DNA of 64,000 bases, taken from JBMOKU01 sp049324315 (GTDB taxonomy: Bacteria; Bacillota; Clostridia; Peptostreptococcales; Thermotaleaceae). Positions 63,354 to 64,000 of the stretch are shown one piece after another. The first letter of the stretch is position 1, and each line of letters starts with the position of its first letter. Both the position numbers and the translations under genes were made by a program. Location: the NCBI GenBank assembly GCA_049324315.1, contig JBMOKU010000016.1, forward strand, positions 53,695 to 117,694, read 5' to 3'. Under the pieces are notes generated by a model, which did not search any database, was not told the DNA's origin, and saw nothing but the letters and a program-made list of their open reading frames with translations.

Positions 63354-63382
63354 TTGACAAGATAATGTTTAGGTGCTAAACT
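63354..63382 (+). promoter_or_regulatory. promoter and MarR operator
   Basis: -35 TTGACA (63354-63359) and -10 TAAACT (63377-63382) are 17 bases apart. A perfect palindrome GTTTAG-GTG-CTAAAC (63367-63381) overlaps the -10. The start codon lies 7 bases after the -10. Confidence 0.75.
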
Positions 63383-63388
63383 CACGGC

Positions 63389-63871
63389 ATGGAAAATAAA
63401 AATAAATTTTATACCTTTTGGGAACAATTAATACGTTTAAGCAATAGCATAAAAGAACTTGAGAACAGAGCCTACATGATTGGAGATGAAAAACTTTTTC
63501 CAGTAGAAATGCATGTGTTGACAGAAATTTATCATAACCCGGAAATAGGGGTGGTTGAATTAGCGGGGAATTTGGGTGTAACAAAAGGAGCTGTTTCTCA
63601 AAAAATTAAAATTTTGTGTCAAAGAGGATTTTTAATAAGCCAAAAAAGTAAAGCAAACAAAAAAATCTTTCATATCACTAAAAAAGGAAAGAATATATGT
63701 ATGATCCATGATGCATTGAGTCAAGAAATGATGCATGATATAAAGAAAAGATTAGAGTTATTTTCGAATGAAAAGCTTGATGTACTGGTTGAAGGTCTTT
63801 CTGTAATTAATGATTATTTTGACACGTATGAGATAGAAAACCATCCTTTATTGAACTTTAAAAAAGATTAG
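63389..63871 (+). CDS. MarR-family regulator, probably leaderless mRNA
   Basis: Winged-helix regulator of 160 residues. The HTH reads GVVELAGNLGVTKGAVSQKI, and the wing KSKANKKIFHITKKG. The ATG sits where transcription should begin, and no ribosome-binding site precedes it. A palindromic operator overlaps the -10, so it likely represses itself. It follows the van operon terminator and is an independent gene. The regulated function is not visible in the window. Confidence 0.85.
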   Translation: MENKNKFYTFWEQLIRLSNSIKELENRAYMIGDEKLFPVEMHVLTEIYHNPEIGVVELAGNLGVTKGAVSQKIKILCQRGFLISQKSKANKKIFHITKKGKNICMIHDALSQEMMHDIKKRLELFSNEKLDVLVEGLSVINDYFDTYEIENHPLLNFKKD

Positions 63872-63906
63872 AGATATAGATCTGGAATTGTAAAACTAAA
63901 TAATTA

Positions 63907-64000
63907 TTATTTGTAGTAATATCTACCATATACCCGTTGTTTAACCTCTGCTTTATGCGCATTAACATAGGTTTGAAATTTCTTTATAGCTGTTAGCAAT
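63907..64000 (-). CDS. possible C-terminal end of a minus-strand gene
   Basis: On the minus strand an open frame enters from the window edge and ends at TAA (63909-63907). It encodes LTAIKKFQTYVNAHKAEVKQ and a short basic, tyrosine-rich tail. It is too short to identify. Confidence 0.35.
   Translation of the reverse strand, partial: LLTAIKKFQTYVNAHKAEVKQRVYGRYYYK

Noticed and set aside
1..64000. tRNA, rRNA, integrase, replication origin or active insertion sequence
   Set aside because: None was recognised on either strand. The only transposase is the broken IS630 copy, and no attachment-site direct repeats could be paired by eye.

Overview
The window is low-GC Firmicute DNA, most likely from a spore-forming member of the Clostridia. 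The evidence is the AT-rich composition, strong GGAGG ribosome-binding sites, GTG and TTG starts, WhiA, HPr, RapZ and YvcK, an HD-GYP protein, a GerMN-domain protein, a tryptophanase and a Csac_0668-type iron-sulfur protein. I cannot fix the genus. Alkaliphilus or Natronincola-like Clostridia are a guess from the gene mix.

Region 1 (1-37.3 kb) is a mostly ordinary chromosomal backbone. It starts with an alpha/beta hydrolase, a peroxiredoxin with a Fur/PerR-type box, an orphan sugar-binding protein and murB. Next come a PHP phosphoesterase, rapZ and yvcK. The usual rapZ-yvcK-whiA-HPr neighbourhood is split here by about 15 kb of catabolic genes. These are a tryptophanase, a LacI regulator with its own operators, and a complete maltodextrin route: binding protein, two permeases, GH31 glucosidase, 4-alpha-glucanotransferase and glycogen phosphorylase. 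A secreted GH26-like glycosidase and a Nudix hydrolase follow. After whiA and HPr come an HD-GYP protein, a CBS-hotdog regulator, dnaE, pfkA, pyk, a thioesterase, fxsA, a GerMN protein and an RlmD-type rRNA methyltransferase.

Region 2 (37.3-50.2 kb) is accessory DNA. It holds a [2Fe-2S] protein, a metallo-beta-lactamase-fold protein, and an ArdA-like gene whose 3' end is replaced by a broken IS630 transposase. A TetR-controlled ABC transporter has twin 15-bp operators around its promoter. A secreted Asp-box repeat protein is followed by a two-component system. A gene-poor kilobase follows, then a GC-rich SnoaL-like gene behind a MerR regulator with a textbook 19-bp-spacer promoter. Finally there is a fragment of a CpaB-like gene and its ATPase neighbour, fused to a decayed copy of vanY-vanW.

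Region 3 (50.2-57.3 kb) is one directional cluster. It combines the permeases and lipoprotein of a carbohydrate ABC importer with an HlyD-type adaptor and a MacB-core membrane protein. No ATPase is present, and a YesL-like protein ends the cluster.

Region 4 (57.4-63.2 kb) is a vanG-type glycopeptide-resistance cluster in the order vanR, vanS, S11 D,D-carboxypeptidase (vanY), vanW, D-Ala:D-Ser-type ligase (vanG), vanXY. No vanT serine racemase follows. Three promoters in the cluster, and the relic copy 10.5 kb upstream, carry direct [AT]TAAG repeats spaced exactly 11 bp apart. I infer these are VanR-binding arrays. The window ends with a MarR gene that appears to be transcribed leaderless.

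Across the window there is also a family of five small palindromes (GTAGGG...CCG) with different but self-complementary stems, and a second shared repeat module next to two hairpins.
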